From contig VEPG01000012.1 in assembly GCA_012026975.1 (NCBI GenBank), positions 51,800 to 115,799 of the forward strand: a stretch of DNA of 64,000 nt. The letters are read 5' to 3'. Positions 28,894-38,294 of this stretch are shown piece by piece. The notes under the pieces were generated by a model that made no database searches, was not told where the DNA came from, and saw nothing but the letters and a program-made list of their open reading frames with translations. This DNA comes from Desulfuromonas sp. (GTDB taxonomy: Bacteria; Desulfobacterota; Desulfuromonadia; Desulfuromonadales; BM103). Position numbers and translations under genes: made by a program. Each line of letters starts with the position of its first letter. The first letter of the stretch is position 1.

Positions 28894-28931
28894 ATGTCTG
28901 CATCATTTTCAACTGGAACCGGGAGGCAACA

Positions 28932-31058
28932 GTGAACGGATATAAAATTTGGGTGTCGGCGCTTTGTGGACTGCTCTTGGCCGGTACAGGCAGTGCACTG
29001 GCCGACATCAGCGATATCGAGTCGGCCGACAAGGCCGCAACCGAAGCCAGCGCATCGCTCGGCTACCGCGCCACCAGCGTACATGGCGCTCCCGGCCGGG
29101 CCCTTGAATACGACAGCCTGAAATCGAGCCCGCTTTTCAAGGGGCGGTTGTTTACCGACCAGGGACCCTACCGGCTCGACCTCGGTTTTGACTATCTGAA
29201 TGAGGACGACTACAACGCAGAGGCGCATCTGGACACGCGCGGACTGCTGCGCCTCGATCTGCGCTCGACACGGTTTTTCCACAATCTCGACCACATTCCC
29301 TATGACAACGGCTTTCGGGGCGTACCGGCAAATGACGACGACCTGCGCGCCCAGCCTTTTGCTCCTGTAGAAGGAAGTCGGCCAGACGCCTTTTTCCCAG
29401 GCACAATCGCTGTTCCTCCGGCGCCGTTACGCGCCTATTACACGGATAAGAACCCCGGCGACGATTACAGCCTGCGCCTCGACACGAACGAGGTGAAGGT
29501 GAAGATCAAGTGCCCCGACTATCCGGCACACGTCAATCTCTCCTACTGGCGTTATGAAAAACAGGGGGAAAGGCAGCTGCGCTTCGCGTCAGAGGGCGGT
29601 ACCAGTGGCAGTTGCGTCGGCTGCCACATGCAGAGCAAGACCCGCGACATCGACCGGGTTACCGAAGAACTCAAGGTGAGCGCCGATGCGCATGCCGGTT
29701 TCGTCGATGTGGTCCTGGAAACCCTGTATCGTACCTTCCGCGACCGCGAGGAGATTCCGGTCGACACCTTCGGCGTTCATACTCGCGGGCGGGATTACGG
29801 GGACTACGAGCACAGCGAGGCCCCGGACAGCCGGTTGAAGGAAGCGACTTTGCGCCTGAACACGGCCCCCTCCGGCGGACTGGTCGGGAGTGCCAGCTTC
29901 ACGATCGGTGAGCGGGAAAACCAATCCGATCTGACCTCCGTGGCCCCGGTCAAAGCCGAGACCGACTATTACAAGGCTTCGGCGGACGCGACCTATACCC
30001 CCGGCCAGAACTGGACCTTCAACCTGCGTTACCGGTTGATCGACATGGACAGTGACAACTCCACTACGCTTTACGATACGGTCAACACCATCAACGCCTT
30101 CAAGTCGCCGCTGCCCGTCCGCGAAAGCATGGATATTACCCGCGCCTGGTACGAAGCAACCGCCAGCTACCGGCCAAGCCGACACCTGACGTTGAAAGCG
30201 GAAGTCCGCCGCGAGGAGATCGACCGCAGCAATACGGGCGAACCGGTCACACACTCCTCATCGACGACGCCGATCACCATCAATCCCAGATGGCAGCTTC
30301 CCGACGAGGAAATCATCACCCGGGTCAAGCTCGGTTTCAGCAGCAGGCTGTTGGATAAATCTGCCCTCAAGCTGAGTGGCTGGGTGGCGGTTCAGCAGAA
30401 CGACGACCCGGCCTACGGCACCTCTTACGGTGACAGCCAGGAGCTTTTCCTGGTCACCAGCTACACCCCCTCGCCGCTCTGGGGCGTACAGGCAAACATC
30501 AACCTGCTCAAACAGGAAAACAACGACTACGAGCTCGAGGCCGAGCCCATTGACCGCAACAAGGAGCAGCAGAACCTGAGCCTCGGCACCTGGCTCAACC
30601 CCCGCGAGGATCTCAGCTTCGACCTTTATTACGGGTACTTCCGCACGGCCATCGACCAGAACCTGGCCTTTGGTGCGTCGGCCCCGTACGCGTTCCAGGA
30701 CGACAGTGTCGATTACCAGCAGACCGTGCATTCCATCACGGCCGGCATGACCTGGCAGGCACTGAAAAACCTCTCTTGTCGCCTGGAGGGCTATCACATT
30801 CGTTCCAAGGCCGACTATGACCCGAATTTTTCCTATGTCGGTTTCCCCAACGGAGCCAATGCCGACTCGTCCGACCTCGAGGAGATCAGCAAGGTTGACA
30901 TCCGGCAGAACGGCGTGCGCGGCCGGGTGACCTGGCAGATCGACGAAAACCTGACCTGCGGTTTGGAAGCGACCTTCGACGATTACGATGAACGCGGCAA
31001 CGATGTGTTCGACGGTTCGGTCCAGAGCTACATGGCCAGCCTTTCCTACACGTTCTGA
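28932..31058 (+). CDS. MtrB/PioB-like outer-membrane beta-barrel with a heme motif
   Basis: The 708-residue protein has a signal peptide (to about residue 24, GSALA), then long amphipathic beta strands and a terminal SYTF, as in outer-membrane barrels. Position and size fit the MtrB/PioB family, the sheath for an MtrA-type cytochrome. Unusually it contains one CXXCH (CVGCH, residues 228-232) within a polar segment between strands. I know N-terminal CxxC in MtrB proteins, but not a full heme motif here. The start is GTG at 28932 with GGGAGG upstream. It is 38 bp after the cytochrome. Confidence 0.82.
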   Translation: MNGYKIWVSALCGLLLAGTGSALADISDIESADKAATEASASLGYRATSVHGAPGRALEYDSLKSSPLFKGRLFTDQGPYRLDLGFDYLNEDDYNAEAHLDTRGLLRLDLRSTRFFHNLDHIPYDNGFRGVPANDDDLRAQPFAPVEGSRPDAFFPGTIAVPPAPLRAYYTDKNPGDDYSLRLDTNEVKVKIKCPDYPAHVNLSYWRYEKQGERQLRFASEGGTSGSCVGCHMQSKTRDIDRVTEELKVSADAHAGFVDVVLETLYRTFRDREEIPVDTFGVHTRGRDYGDYEHSEAPDSRLKEATLRLNTAPSGGLVGSASFTIGERENQSDLTSVAPVKAETDYYKASADATYTPGQNWTFNLRYRLIDMDSDNSTTLYDTVNTINAFKSPLPVRESMDITRAWYEATASYRPSRHLTLKAEVRREEIDRSNTGEPVTHSSSTTPITINPRWQLPDEEIITRVKLGFSSRLLDKSALKLSGWVAVQQNDDPAYGTSYGDSQELFLVTSYTPSPLWGVQANINLLKQENNDYELEAEPIDRNKEQQNLSLGTWLNPREDLSFDLYYGYFRTAIDQNLAFGASAPYAFQDDSVDYQQTVHSITAGMTWQALKNLSCRLEGYHIRSKADYDPNFSYVGFPNGANADSSDLEEISKVDIRQNGVRGRVTWQIDENLTCGLEATFDDYDERGNDVFDGSVQSYMASLSYTF

Positions 31059-31086
31059 TCCCGACAAAGAAAAGATACCTTCGACC

Positions 31087-32037
31087 ATGAACCGGTTTTT
31101 GCTCATTTTCCTCGCGGTTGGGTGCGCAACCGTCCTGTTTTTGTCGATGCCGCGCCCTGCCGCCGCCGAACCAATCCTTGCAGCCATCGTTCCCGCCGAC
31201 CTCCCTCGCTACAAGGAGGCGCACAAGGCCATGGTGCAGATTCTGGAAACCGGCGGGTTCGGTGCCGGCAAGCTCAAGATCATGATGCAGGCACCGAACG
31301 CCGACAAGATGTCGATCGTCAACAGCGCGCGCCGGGCCGATTCGGCTGGTGCGGCGGTCATCGTCATTTATGGCAGTCGGGCAGCCCAGGCCCTGGCCGG
31401 CGAACAGCTCAACGCGCCGCTCCTTTTCGCCGACGTTTACGACCCGGTGGCGCTGGGGGTGGTCAAGAGCCTGACCACCACCGGAGCGGAGATTACCGGT
31501 GCGTCCAGCAAGACCGACCTTGACAGCCTGGTCGGCCACATGCTCAAAGTCACCGGGGCCAAAACAATCGGTGTGCTTTATACCAAGGATGAAGGCGGCG
31601 CCGAGCAGCAGTTGGCCGAACTGAAGAAAACCGGCGTGACCATCAAAGCCGAGAATATCAGGAACCCCGGGGAGGCAGCCGCGGCAGCCGAGAAACTTGC
31701 CGATCAGTGCGATGCCCTGTTCCTGACGGAAAGCATTGCCGTGATGCAGCAGGGTCCGACCATCGTCAAGACCGCTCTGGCGCAGAAAAAACCGGCCTTT
31801 TCGCAGATCCCCGACCTGGTCAAGACAGGGGCCCTGCTCGGTTTGGAAGCCGATCCTGACGAACAGGGGAAACTGGTCGGCGTTCACGCTCTGCAGATCC
31901 TCCAGGGACAGAAGGCGCATTCCCTGCCGGTCCGCTCCGCCAAAAAGATCACCCTGACGATCAACCCGGGGACGGCCGGTCAATTGGGGCTGACTATTCC
32001 GCCCGACGTCATGAATGCCGGCCAGGCCATCAAGTAA
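31087..32037 (+). CDS. ABC-type substrate-binding protein (TrpX-like, PF04392 family)
   Basis: The 316-residue protein has a signal peptide (cleavage near PAAAEP, about residue 27) and the fold of ABC_sub_bind proteins: ILAAIVPADLPRYKEAHKAM, VIYGSRAAQAL, ADVYDPVALGV, TKTIGVLYTKDEGG. No ABC permease or ATPase is next to it. Instead a chemoreceptor gene follows after 10 bp, so I infer it serves as a sensory binding protein or has its transporter elsewhere. ATG 31087 is chosen because the earlier frame runs into the barrel gene. Confidence 0.8.
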   Translation: MNRFLLIFLAVGCATVLFLSMPRPAAAEPILAAIVPADLPRYKEAHKAMVQILETGGFGAGKLKIMMQAPNADKMSIVNSARRADSAGAAVIVIYGSRAAQALAGEQLNAPLLFADVYDPVALGVVKSLTTTGAEITGASSKTDLDSLVGHMLKVTGAKTIGVLYTKDEGGAEQQLAELKKTGVTIKAENIRNPGEAAAAAEKLADQCDALFLTESIAVMQQGPTIVKTALAQKKPAFSQIPDLVKTGALLGLEADPDEQGKLVGVHALQILQGQKAHSLPVRSAKKITLTINPGTAGQLGLTIPPDVMNAGQAIK

Positions 32038-32047
32038 GGGAAACACC

Positions 32048-34426
32048 ATGCTCAGCAAGCTCAGTCTGCGCTGGAAAACTTTGGTCGTGATGCTGTTGGT
32101 GGCGGTACTGCCGCTGGTCGTCAGCATGATGATTCTCTCCGGCTTTACTCAAAAACAGTTGCGCGCCAGCCTGCTGCAGGTTGCCGAAAAATCAAAGAAT
32201 TTCGTCGACCTGAACACCGCAGCCACCCAGCGCGAAATGGTCAACACCGTCACCGTTCTGAGCACGACCACCGACCTGATCAACGCCGTCTATTTCACCA
32301 CGCTTACGCAGGATCCCGCGCAGCTTGACGAATATCTGGAAACGGCGCGCACGCAATACAAGTACACCGCCATCGAGGTGCTCGATCCCCAAGGCAAAAC
32401 GATTGCCGGTGCCCAAGCCAAAGATACCGGACTGGCCGGTGGCGGTGGCGAAGCGACCGATCCCGCGCTGGCCAAGTTGATGCAGGCGAAGGCCCAGGGC
32501 GGGATGCTCCCCTACCGTGGGCGGATGGGCAACCTGGCCGTTGCACCGGTGCTTTTTCAGGAACAGGTGATTGGCTATCTGCTCGCCATCAACCTGCTCG
32601 ACGACCAGTACGCCAAGCAATTGCGCGATTTGAGCGGCGTGGAGGTTGCCTTTCTCGGCCCCGGCGGTGTCGTGGGCGCTTCACACCCCGATCTTCGCGA
32701 GATTGACATCAAACGTGATTTCGAAGGCTCCGGCGAAACCGTCTACCTGGGCGGAAACCGCTTTTTTCCGGTCGCCCGCCCGCTGGGCAGCAGCGGTTAC
32801 CGTTTGCTGGTCGCCATGGATCTGTCGATCGAAACTTCCGCGTTGACGTCCTTGCGCACGGTCATGGCGGCACTGGCGATCGGGGCGATCGGTGTCGCCC
32901 TCATCGCTGCGCTGCTCTTCTCCCGCACCCTGACCCAACCGCTGCAGGAAATGGTCGGCAACCTCCGCGAAATCGCCCAGGGGGAAGCCGACTTGAACCA
33001 TACCCTGCAAGTGCGCAGCCAGGATGAACTCGGGGAACTGGCGGGTAATTTCAACAGCTTTGTGCATCGTTTGCGCGAGATGGTCGAACGTATCCGGGAT
33101 GCGGCCGCGGATATCTTCGGCGCCACGGAGCGAATTCGCCAGACCTCCCAGGAGGTCAGCGCCGGCACGGTCCGCCAGGCCGCCTCGCTCGAAGATTCCT
33201 TCCAGGCCATCCAGGGGATCGATGAATCGGCCATTGATGTGGCTAACGGCATCAGTTCCCTGCTCGATGCGGTTGAAATCAGTTCCTCCGCTACACTGGA
33301 ACTGGGCGCCACGATCGAAGAGATCGTTTCCCAGGCCGAACGGCTCTTCGCCACCATCGAGGAAGTTACCAGTTCGATTGCCGAGATGTCGGTTTCCAGC
33401 CAGGAAGTCTCCGACAATGTCGAAAACCTCTCCTCTTCCACCGAGGTAACCGCTTCATCGATCACCGAAATGGATGCTTCGATCAAGGAAGTCGAGGAAA
33501 CCGCTCAGCAGACCAACGCCCTGTCCGAACAGGCCAGCCAGGATGCCGAAAAGGGGAAGGCCGCGGTTGCCGAAACGATCGCCGGGATTCAGGCGATCCA
33601 GACCACGGTCGAAGAGGCCAGCCGGGCCATCGAGGATCTTGGCCGTCAGTCCCGTGAAATCGGCACCATCCTGACCGTGATCGATGAAGTGGCCGACCAG
33701 ACTCGCCTGCTGTCGCTGAATGCCTCGATCATCGCTGCTCAGGCAGGCGAGCACGGCAAGGGCTTTGCGGTCGTGGCCGACGAAATTCGCGAACTGGCCG
33801 AGAGGACCGCGGTTTCGACCCAGGAGATTGCAGCCATCATCGGCCGGCTGCAGGAAGGGACCGGCAGTGCGGTCAAGGCGATGCAGGCCGGCAGCCGCCG
33901 GGTCAACGAAGAGGCCGAGCGCTCCAAGGTTGCCGAACAGGCCCTGGAGAAGATCACCGCCAGCACCCTCAAATCGGCCCAGCAGGTCAAGGGGATCGTG
34001 CGCGCGACCCAGGAGCAGGCGCGAGGGAGCAAGCAGATCACCGAAGCCGTGAATCAGGTTTCATCGATGCTCCAGCAGATCTCCCATTCGGTTAAGCAGC
34101 AATCAAGCGGTATCCGGCAACTGGCCAAGGCCGCGGAATCGATGCGCGACATTGCCTCTCAGGTCAAACTCAGCACTGGCGAGCAGGCCAAGGGAAGCCA
34201 TCAGATCACTGCCAACATGGAGCGGATTCGCGCCATGATGCAGCAGATCGACTATGCCTCCAAGGAACAGTCGGAACGCAGCAAGCAGGTGGTCGAGGCC
34301 GTCTCGGAAATCCGCCGGGTAGCCGAGAATAACGCAACCCGCACGGCCGAGCTTGATCAGGTGGTGGAAAAACTTGCCGCGCAGGCAACGGTGCTCGATC
34401 GGGAAATCGGCTCGTTCCGTTCCTGA
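32048..34426 (+). CDS. Methyl-accepting chemotaxis protein
   Basis: The 792-residue receptor has an N-terminal membrane helix (about 11-34), a large periplasmic sensor (about 35-270, Cache-like), a second helix (about 275-297), HAMP (from about 298) and a long cytoplasmic coiled coil. The tip motif is DQTRLLSLNASIIAAQAGEH..., with GKGFAVVADEIRELAERT. It is the last gene of the cytochrome-porin-binding protein operon and is followed by a terminator. It has no CheR/CheB C-terminal pentapeptide. The ligand is unknown; the neighbouring binding protein is a candidate partner. Confidence 0.93.
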   Translation: MLSKLSLRWKTLVVMLLVAVLPLVVSMMILSGFTQKQLRASLLQVAEKSKNFVDLNTAATQREMVNTVTVLSTTTDLINAVYFTTLTQDPAQLDEYLETARTQYKYTAIEVLDPQGKTIAGAQAKDTGLAGGGGEATDPALAKLMQAKAQGGMLPYRGRMGNLAVAPVLFQEQVIGYLLAINLLDDQYAKQLRDLSGVEVAFLGPGGVVGASHPDLREIDIKRDFEGSGETVYLGGNRFFPVARPLGSSGYRLLVAMDLSIETSALTSLRTVMAALAIGAIGVALIAALLFSRTLTQPLQEMVGNLREIAQGEADLNHTLQVRSQDELGELAGNFNSFVHRLREMVERIRDAAADIFGATERIRQTSQEVSAGTVRQAASLEDSFQAIQGIDESAIDVANGISSLLDAVEISSSATLELGATIEEIVSQAERLFATIEEVTSSIAEMSVSSQEVSDNVENLSSSTEVTASSITEMDASIKEVEETAQQTNALSEQASQDAEKGKAAVAETIAGIQAIQTTVEEASRAIEDLGRQSREIGTILTVIDEVADQTRLLSLNASIIAAQAGEHGKGFAVVADEIRELAERTAVSTQEIAAIIGRLQEGTGSAVKAMQAGSRRVNEEAERSKVAEQALEKITASTLKSAQQVKGIVRATQEQARGSKQITEAVNQVSSMLQQISHSVKQQSSGIRQLAKAAESMRDIASQVKLSTGEQAKGSHQITANMERIRAMMQQIDYASKEQSERSKQVVEAVSEIRRVAENNATRTAELDQVVEKLAAQATVLDREIGSFRS

Positions 34427-34441
34427 CCCACTTATAACCGC

Positions 34442-34483
34442 CAGCAAAAAACCTCGAGGGAATTCCCCCGAGGTTTTTTGCTG
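34442..34483 (+). terminator. Bidirectional terminator after the chemoreceptor operon
   Basis: CAGCAAAAAACCTCG and CGAGGTTTTTTGCTG pair around a short GGG-AATT-CCC inner stem, with six Ts in the 3' arm. Confidence 0.85.
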
Positions 34484-34530
34484 TCCGTCTCCAATTCTTT
34501 ATCTTTTCGTGCAGGTATATTTTTTTATTC

Positions 34531-34559
34531 TTGACTCATTGAATGTTGTTTGCTATAAA
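34531..34559 (+). promoter_or_regulatory. Sigma-70 promoter of cysK
   Basis: TTGACT (34531-34536) and TATAAA (34554-34559) are separated by 17 bp, 44 bp before the start codon. Confidence 0.75.
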
Positions 34560-34602
34560 CAAGCCACTGGGAAACTATCTCGACAGCCAACCGGAGGCGC
34601 TC

Positions 34603-35559
34603 ATGGCAAAATTCTTTCTCGACAACTCGCTCTCCATCGGGCGGACCCCTCTGGTTCGTCTCAACCGCATCGCCCCCGGTGGCGCCACCGTACTGGCCAA
34701 GATCGAGGGGCGCAACCCGGCTTACTCGGTCAAGTGCCGTATCGGCGCGGCCATGATCTGGGACGCCGAGAAAAAGGGACTGCTCGGCCCCGGCAAGGAA
34801 ATTGTCGAGCCAACCAGCGGCAACACCGGCATTGCCCTGGCTTTCGTCGCGGCGGCCCGTGGCATTCCGATCACCCTGACCATGCCCGAAACGATGAGCC
34901 TCGAGCGCCGGCGGGTTCTCAAGGCGTTTGGCGCCAACCTGGTGCTGACGCCGGGGAGCAAGGGGATGAGCGGCGCCGTCGCCGAAGCGGAGCAAATGGC
35001 GGCGGCCGCGCCTGACCGCTATGTGCTGCTACACCAGTTCAAAAATCCGGCCAACCCGGCCATTCATGAACAAACCACCGGCCCGGAAATCTGGGAAGAC
35101 ACGGACGGACAGGTCGACGTAATCATCTCCGGCGTCGGTACCGGCGGCACCATCACCGGGATTGCCCGTTACATCAAAAAGACGCGCGGCAAGCAGATTC
35201 TGGCAGTCGCCGTCGAACCCGCGGACTCTCCGGTGATCACCCAGCGCTTGGCCGGAGAGACCTTGCAGCCCGGTCCGCACAAAATCCAGGGGATCGGCGC
35301 CGGCTTCATTCCGGACACCCTCGATCTGTCCCTGGTCGACCGTGTTGAGCAGGTGACCAACGACGAAGCCCTCGAATTTGCCCGCCGCCTCGCCAAAGAG
35401 GAGGGGATGCTTTCCGGCATTTCCTGCGGCGCAGCCGCCGCTGTCGCCGCGCGACTGGCGGCAAAGCCCGAATTTGCCGGCAAAACCATCGTGGCCATCC
35501 TCCCCGATGCCGGCGAACGTTATTTGAGCAGCATCCTGTTCGAGGGAATTGTCGCATAG
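34603..35559 (+). CDS. cysK: Cysteine synthase (O-acetylserine sulfhydrylase)
   Basis: The 318-residue PLP enzyme has the CysK lysine motif [11 protein letters not shown] (Lys44), the substrate loop [13 protein letters not shown] and [10 protein letters not shown], and ends with [10 protein letters not shown]. The [16 protein letters not shown] run is typical of CysK rather than CysM or CBS. It makes cysteine from O-acetylserine and sulfide. ATG 34603 has CGGAGG upstream. It has its own promoter and is followed by a SAM-riboswitch unit. Confidence 0.95.
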   Translation: MAKFFLDNSLSIGRTPLVRLNRIAPGGATVLAKIEGRNPAYSVKCRIGAAMIWDAEKKGLLGPGKEIVEPTSGNTGIALAFVAAARGIPITLTMPETMSLERRRVLKAFGANLVLTPGSKGMSGAVAEAEQMAAAAPDRYVLLHQFKNPANPAIHEQTTGPEIWEDTDGQVDVIISGVGTGGTITGIARYIKKTRGKQILAVAVEPADSPVITQRLAGETLQPGPHKIQGIGAGFIPDTLDLSLVDRVEQVTNDEALEFARRLAKEEGMLSGISCGAAAAVAARLAAKPEFAGKTIVAILPDAGERYLSSILFEGIVA

Positions 35560-35615
35560 AAAGCTGCCATTTGCCCTGGCTTAACCGCAGCGTTCTTTAC
35601 CAAATAAATATTTTA

Positions 35616-35644
35616 TTGACAATTTTGCTTTAGTAGTTTAGTAA
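35616..35644 (+). promoter_or_regulatory. Promoter of the first SAM-riboswitch unit
   Basis: TTGACA (35616-35621) and TAGTAA (35639-35644) are separated by 17 bp, ending about 27 bp before the aptamer. Confidence 0.7.
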
Positions 35645-35670
35645 ACAATCAAGATTGTAACAACATAGCC

Positions 35671-35810
35671 TTTTCATCAAGAGTGGCTGAGGGACAGGCC
35701 CTGCGACGCCACAGCAACCGATCCGCCATAGCCGTCAGGCAAAGGTGGGTGCCAGGTGCTAAATCCTGCCCGCAATAGCTCCTTAGGGGCGAAAGCGGGA
35801 AAGATGAGAA
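35671..35810 (+). promoter_or_regulatory. SAM-I (S-box) riboswitch, copy 1
   Basis: The aptamer begins TTTTCATCAAGAGTGGCTGA, followed by GGGACAGGCCC, GACGCCACAGCAACC, a P3 arm with AGGTGGGTGCCAGGTGCTAA, and closes with GATGAGAA, which pairs with TTTTCATC to form P1. The GATGAGAA strand can instead pair with TTCTCATC in the terminator (35857-35864), giving an antiterminator. With SAM bound, P1 holds it and the terminator forms, so transcription of the sulfur PLP enzymes stops. Confidence 0.93.
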
Positions 35811-35850
35811 TGGCGCTTTGCAGACGGCAGACCTTTACCTCCGTCCCCGA

Positions 35851-35885
35851 AGCCCCTTCTCATCCCCACCGAGAAGGGGCTTTTT
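35851..35885 (+). terminator. Riboswitch terminator, SAM-I copy 1
   Basis: AGCCCCTTCTC and GAGAAGGGGCT form an 11-bp stem followed by TTTTT. It ends about 30 bp before the start of the coding region. Confidence 0.88.
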
Positions 35886-35916
35886 CTCTTCCGTCAACGT
35901 GCACAAGGGGATGACG

Positions 35917-37071
35917 ATGACCTGCCAACCGCAACACCTGACCCTGGAAAGCCGACTGGTCCAAACCGGCGTCGGCCGCGACGAAAGAACCGGAGGAATC
36001 AGCTTTCCGATCTATCCGAGTGCCACCTATCGCCACCCCGGTGTCGGCGAAAGCACAGGCTACGATTACACCCGCTCGGGGAATCCGACCCGCCAGCTGC
36101 TCGAGGAAACCCTGGCCGAACTCGAGGGCGGCGCCCGCGGGTTGGCTTTTGCCTCCGGCATGGCGGCACTGACCACTCTCTTCCTGCACTTTGCCGCCGG
36201 CGACCATCTGGTGGTTTCGGAGGATCTTTACGGCGGTACCTACCGGATTCTTGATCAGGTATTCGGAAAGCTTGGCCTCTCCGCCAGCTACGTGAATACC
36301 GCCGACACGGCAGCCGTTGCCGCCGCCATCCGGCCGCAGAGCAAGGCCCTGCTGGTGGAAACCCCCGGCAATCCGCTGCTCGGCGTGGCTGATCTGGCGG
36401 CGCTTGGCGCTCTCTGCCGGGAGCATGGCCTGCTGTTCATCGTCGACAACACCTTCCTCACTCCGGTGCTGCAGCGTCCTTTCGAATTCGGCGCCGATGT
36501 CACCGTCTATTCAGCCACCAAATATTTCGGCGGGCACAACGACCTTTGCGCCGGCGCGCTGGTGGCACGCACAGCGGATCTCGGAGAACGATTGTATTTT
36601 CTGCAAAATTCAACCGGCGGCATCCTCCCTCCGCAGGACTGCTGGCTGCTGCTGCGCAGCCTGAAAACCCTTTCCCTGCGCCTGGAACGGCATTGCGCGA
36701 ATGCCCTTTCCGTGGCACGCTGGCTGAAAACCCGGCAGAAAGTCACGGCGGTCTACTATCCGGGGCTTGAAGAGCACCCCGGACATGAGTTATCGAAACG
36801 GCAGACAGCGGGTTTCGGCGGCATGCTCTCGTTCCGGGTCAATACCCCGGAAACCGCCCGGCAGGTTTTGAAACGCTTGCGGTTGGTTTCCTTCGCCGAA
36901 AGTCTCGGTGGCGTGGAGTCGCTGATGACCCTCCCGGCGGTGCAGACCCACGCCGACATCCCCGAAGCTGAGCGGTTACGCCTTGGCATCTGTGATCGGC
37001 TGCTACGGTTGTCGGTCGGCATCGAGAGCGCTTGCGACATTATTGCCGACTTGGAACAGGCTTTAACTTAA
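35917..37071 (+). CDS. Cys/Met metabolism PLP enzyme (cystathionine gamma-synthase or OAH sulfhydrylase type)
   Basis: The 384-residue protein has the Cys/Met PLP enzyme core: YSGNPT-type YTRSGNPTRQ, FASGMAA, EDLYGGTYR, VDNTF and the PLP lysine Lys202 in YSATKYFGGHND. SAM-riboswitch control and the downstream metX indicate use of O-acetylhomoserine, with cysteine (CGS) or sulfide (OAHS). I cannot separate these by eye. AAGGGG best fits ATG 35917; ATG 35911 is possible. It is paralogous to the next gene, and the two align without a gap to residue 202. Confidence 0.88.
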   Translation: MTCQPQHLTLESRLVQTGVGRDERTGGISFPIYPSATYRHPGVGESTGYDYTRSGNPTRQLLEETLAELEGGARGLAFASGMAALTTLFLHFAAGDHLVVSEDLYGGTYRILDQVFGKLGLSASYVNTADTAAVAAAIRPQSKALLVETPGNPLLGVADLAALGALCREHGLLFIVDNTFLTPVLQRPFEFGADVTVYSATKYFGGHNDLCAGALVARTADLGERLYFLQNSTGGILPPQDCWLLLRSLKTLSLRLERHCANALSVARWLKTRQKVTAVYYPGLEEHPGHELSKRQTAGFGGMLSFRVNTPETARQVLKRLRLVSFAESLGGVESLMTLPAVQTHADIPEAERLRLGICDRLLRLSVGIESACDIIADLEQALT

Positions 37072-37073
37072 AC

Positions 37074-37120
37074 ATAGGTCTTATAGGTCTTATAGGCCTT
37101 ATGTGACCCATAAGACCTAT
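37074..37120. repeat. 9-bp-period repeat and inverted repeat between the two PLP genes
   Basis: Three head-to-tail 9-mers (ATAGGTCTT, ATAGGTCTT, ATAGGCCTT) are followed by the inverted CCATAAGACCTAT, which can form a hairpin. The element fills the gap between the paralogous PLP-enzyme genes. A related array lies at 56653-56691. Confidence 0.6.
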
Positions 37121-37136
37121 AAAAAAGGATTTCCCA

Positions 37137-38294
37137 ATGACAGCACTGCCAGCCAAACCGTACCGTCCCGCCACCCTCCTCGTCCATCAGGGTAGCGACC
37201 GCGATCCGCACACCGGAGCATCGGCCATTCCGATCTACCAGGCCTCGACCTATCACCACCCCGAAGGCAAACCGGGGGAGTACGACTATGCCCGCAGCGG
37301 CAATCCCAGCCGACAGCAGGTCGAGGAGGCCATTGCCCTGCTCGAGGGGGGAGTGCGCGGCTTCGCCTATGCGTCGGGGATGGCGGCCATCGGCAGTGCC
37401 CTGGCCCTGCTCAAGAGCGGTGACCACCTGATTGCCCCGGAAGACCTCTACGGTGGCTCCTGGCGCTATCTCAACACGGTTCTGCCACAACAGGGGATCA
37501 CTGCGAGCTTTGTCGATACCACCGACCTCGCCAAGGTGGCGGGAGCGATTGTCCCGAACACCCGGGCCATCTTTTTGGAAACCCCGTCGAACCCGCTGTT
37601 CAAGATCACCGACCTGCGCGGGATTGCAGCCCTCGCCAAAGAACGGCAGTTGCTGACCTTGCTTGACAATACCTTCATGACGCCGCTGCTGCAGCGCCCT
37701 TTGGAGCTTGGCATCGACGTGGTCATCCACAGCGCCACCAAGTTTCTCGGCGGCCACTCCGATCTGCTCGCCGGGCTGGTGACCACCGCCGACCCGGAAC
37801 TGGCCCGCCGGCTCAAGCATTTTCAGAATGCGTTCGGAGCCGTTCTCGGGCCGTTCGACAGCTTTCTGCTCGCCCGCGGCATCAAAACCCTCAAGCTGCG
37901 CCTGGAGGCGGCACAGAGCAATGCCGGGATCCTGGCCGAACGCCTGTCGAAGCACCCGGCGGTCAAGTGCGTTTACTATCCCGGGCTCGCCGATTTCCCC
38001 GACCGCGACCTGCATAACCGCCAAGCCGGCGGAGCCGGGGCCGTCCTCTCCTTTGAACTGCGGGAAGGGCCCGGGGTGGAACGCCTGCTGAAAAGAGTGC
38101 GGTTACCGGTCATTGCCCCCAGTCTCGGCGGAGTGGAGACGATCCTGACCCATTGCTGGAGCATGTCGCATGCGGCCATCCCCGCCGCGACCAAGCAGGC
38201 ACTGGGAATTAGCGAAACCCTGGTGCGCATCTCCGCCGGCATCGAGGATGTCGAGGACCTTTGGGAGGATCTCGAACAGGCGCTTTCCGTTTGA
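37137..38294 (+). CDS. Cys/Met metabolism PLP enzyme (cystathionine beta/gamma-lyase or CGS type)
   Basis: The 385-residue protein is a close paralogue of the one upstream, with YARSGNPSRQ, YASGMAA, EDLYGGSWR, LDNTFMTP and PLP lysine Lys202 (HSATKFLGGHSD). The tail SLGGVETILTHCWSMSHA is of the lyase/synthase family. Together the pair could make and cleave cystathionine, linking cysteine and homocysteine. It is cotranscribed with the first gene under SAM-I control. The stop overlaps the -35 of the next promoter. Confidence 0.87.
   Translation: MTALPAKPYRPATLLVHQGSDRDPHTGASAIPIYQASTYHHPEGKPGEYDYARSGNPSRQQVEEAIALLEGGVRGFAYASGMAAIGSALALLKSGDHLIAPEDLYGGSWRYLNTVLPQQGITASFVDTTDLAKVAGAIVPNTRAIFLETPSNPLFKITDLRGIAALAKERQLLTLLDNTFMTPLLQRPLELGIDVVIHSATKFLGGHSDLLAGLVTTADPELARRLKHFQNAFGAVLGPFDSFLLARGIKTLKLRLEAAQSNAGILAERLSKHPAVKCVYYPGLADFPDRDLHNRQAGGAGAVLSFELREGPGVERLLKRVRLPVIAPSLGGVETILTHCWSMSHAAIPAATKQALGISETLVRISAGIEDVEDLWEDLEQALSV

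Noticed and set aside
31087..32037. Start of a full ABC transporter operon
   Set aside because: No permease or ATPase follows; the next gene is a chemoreceptor.
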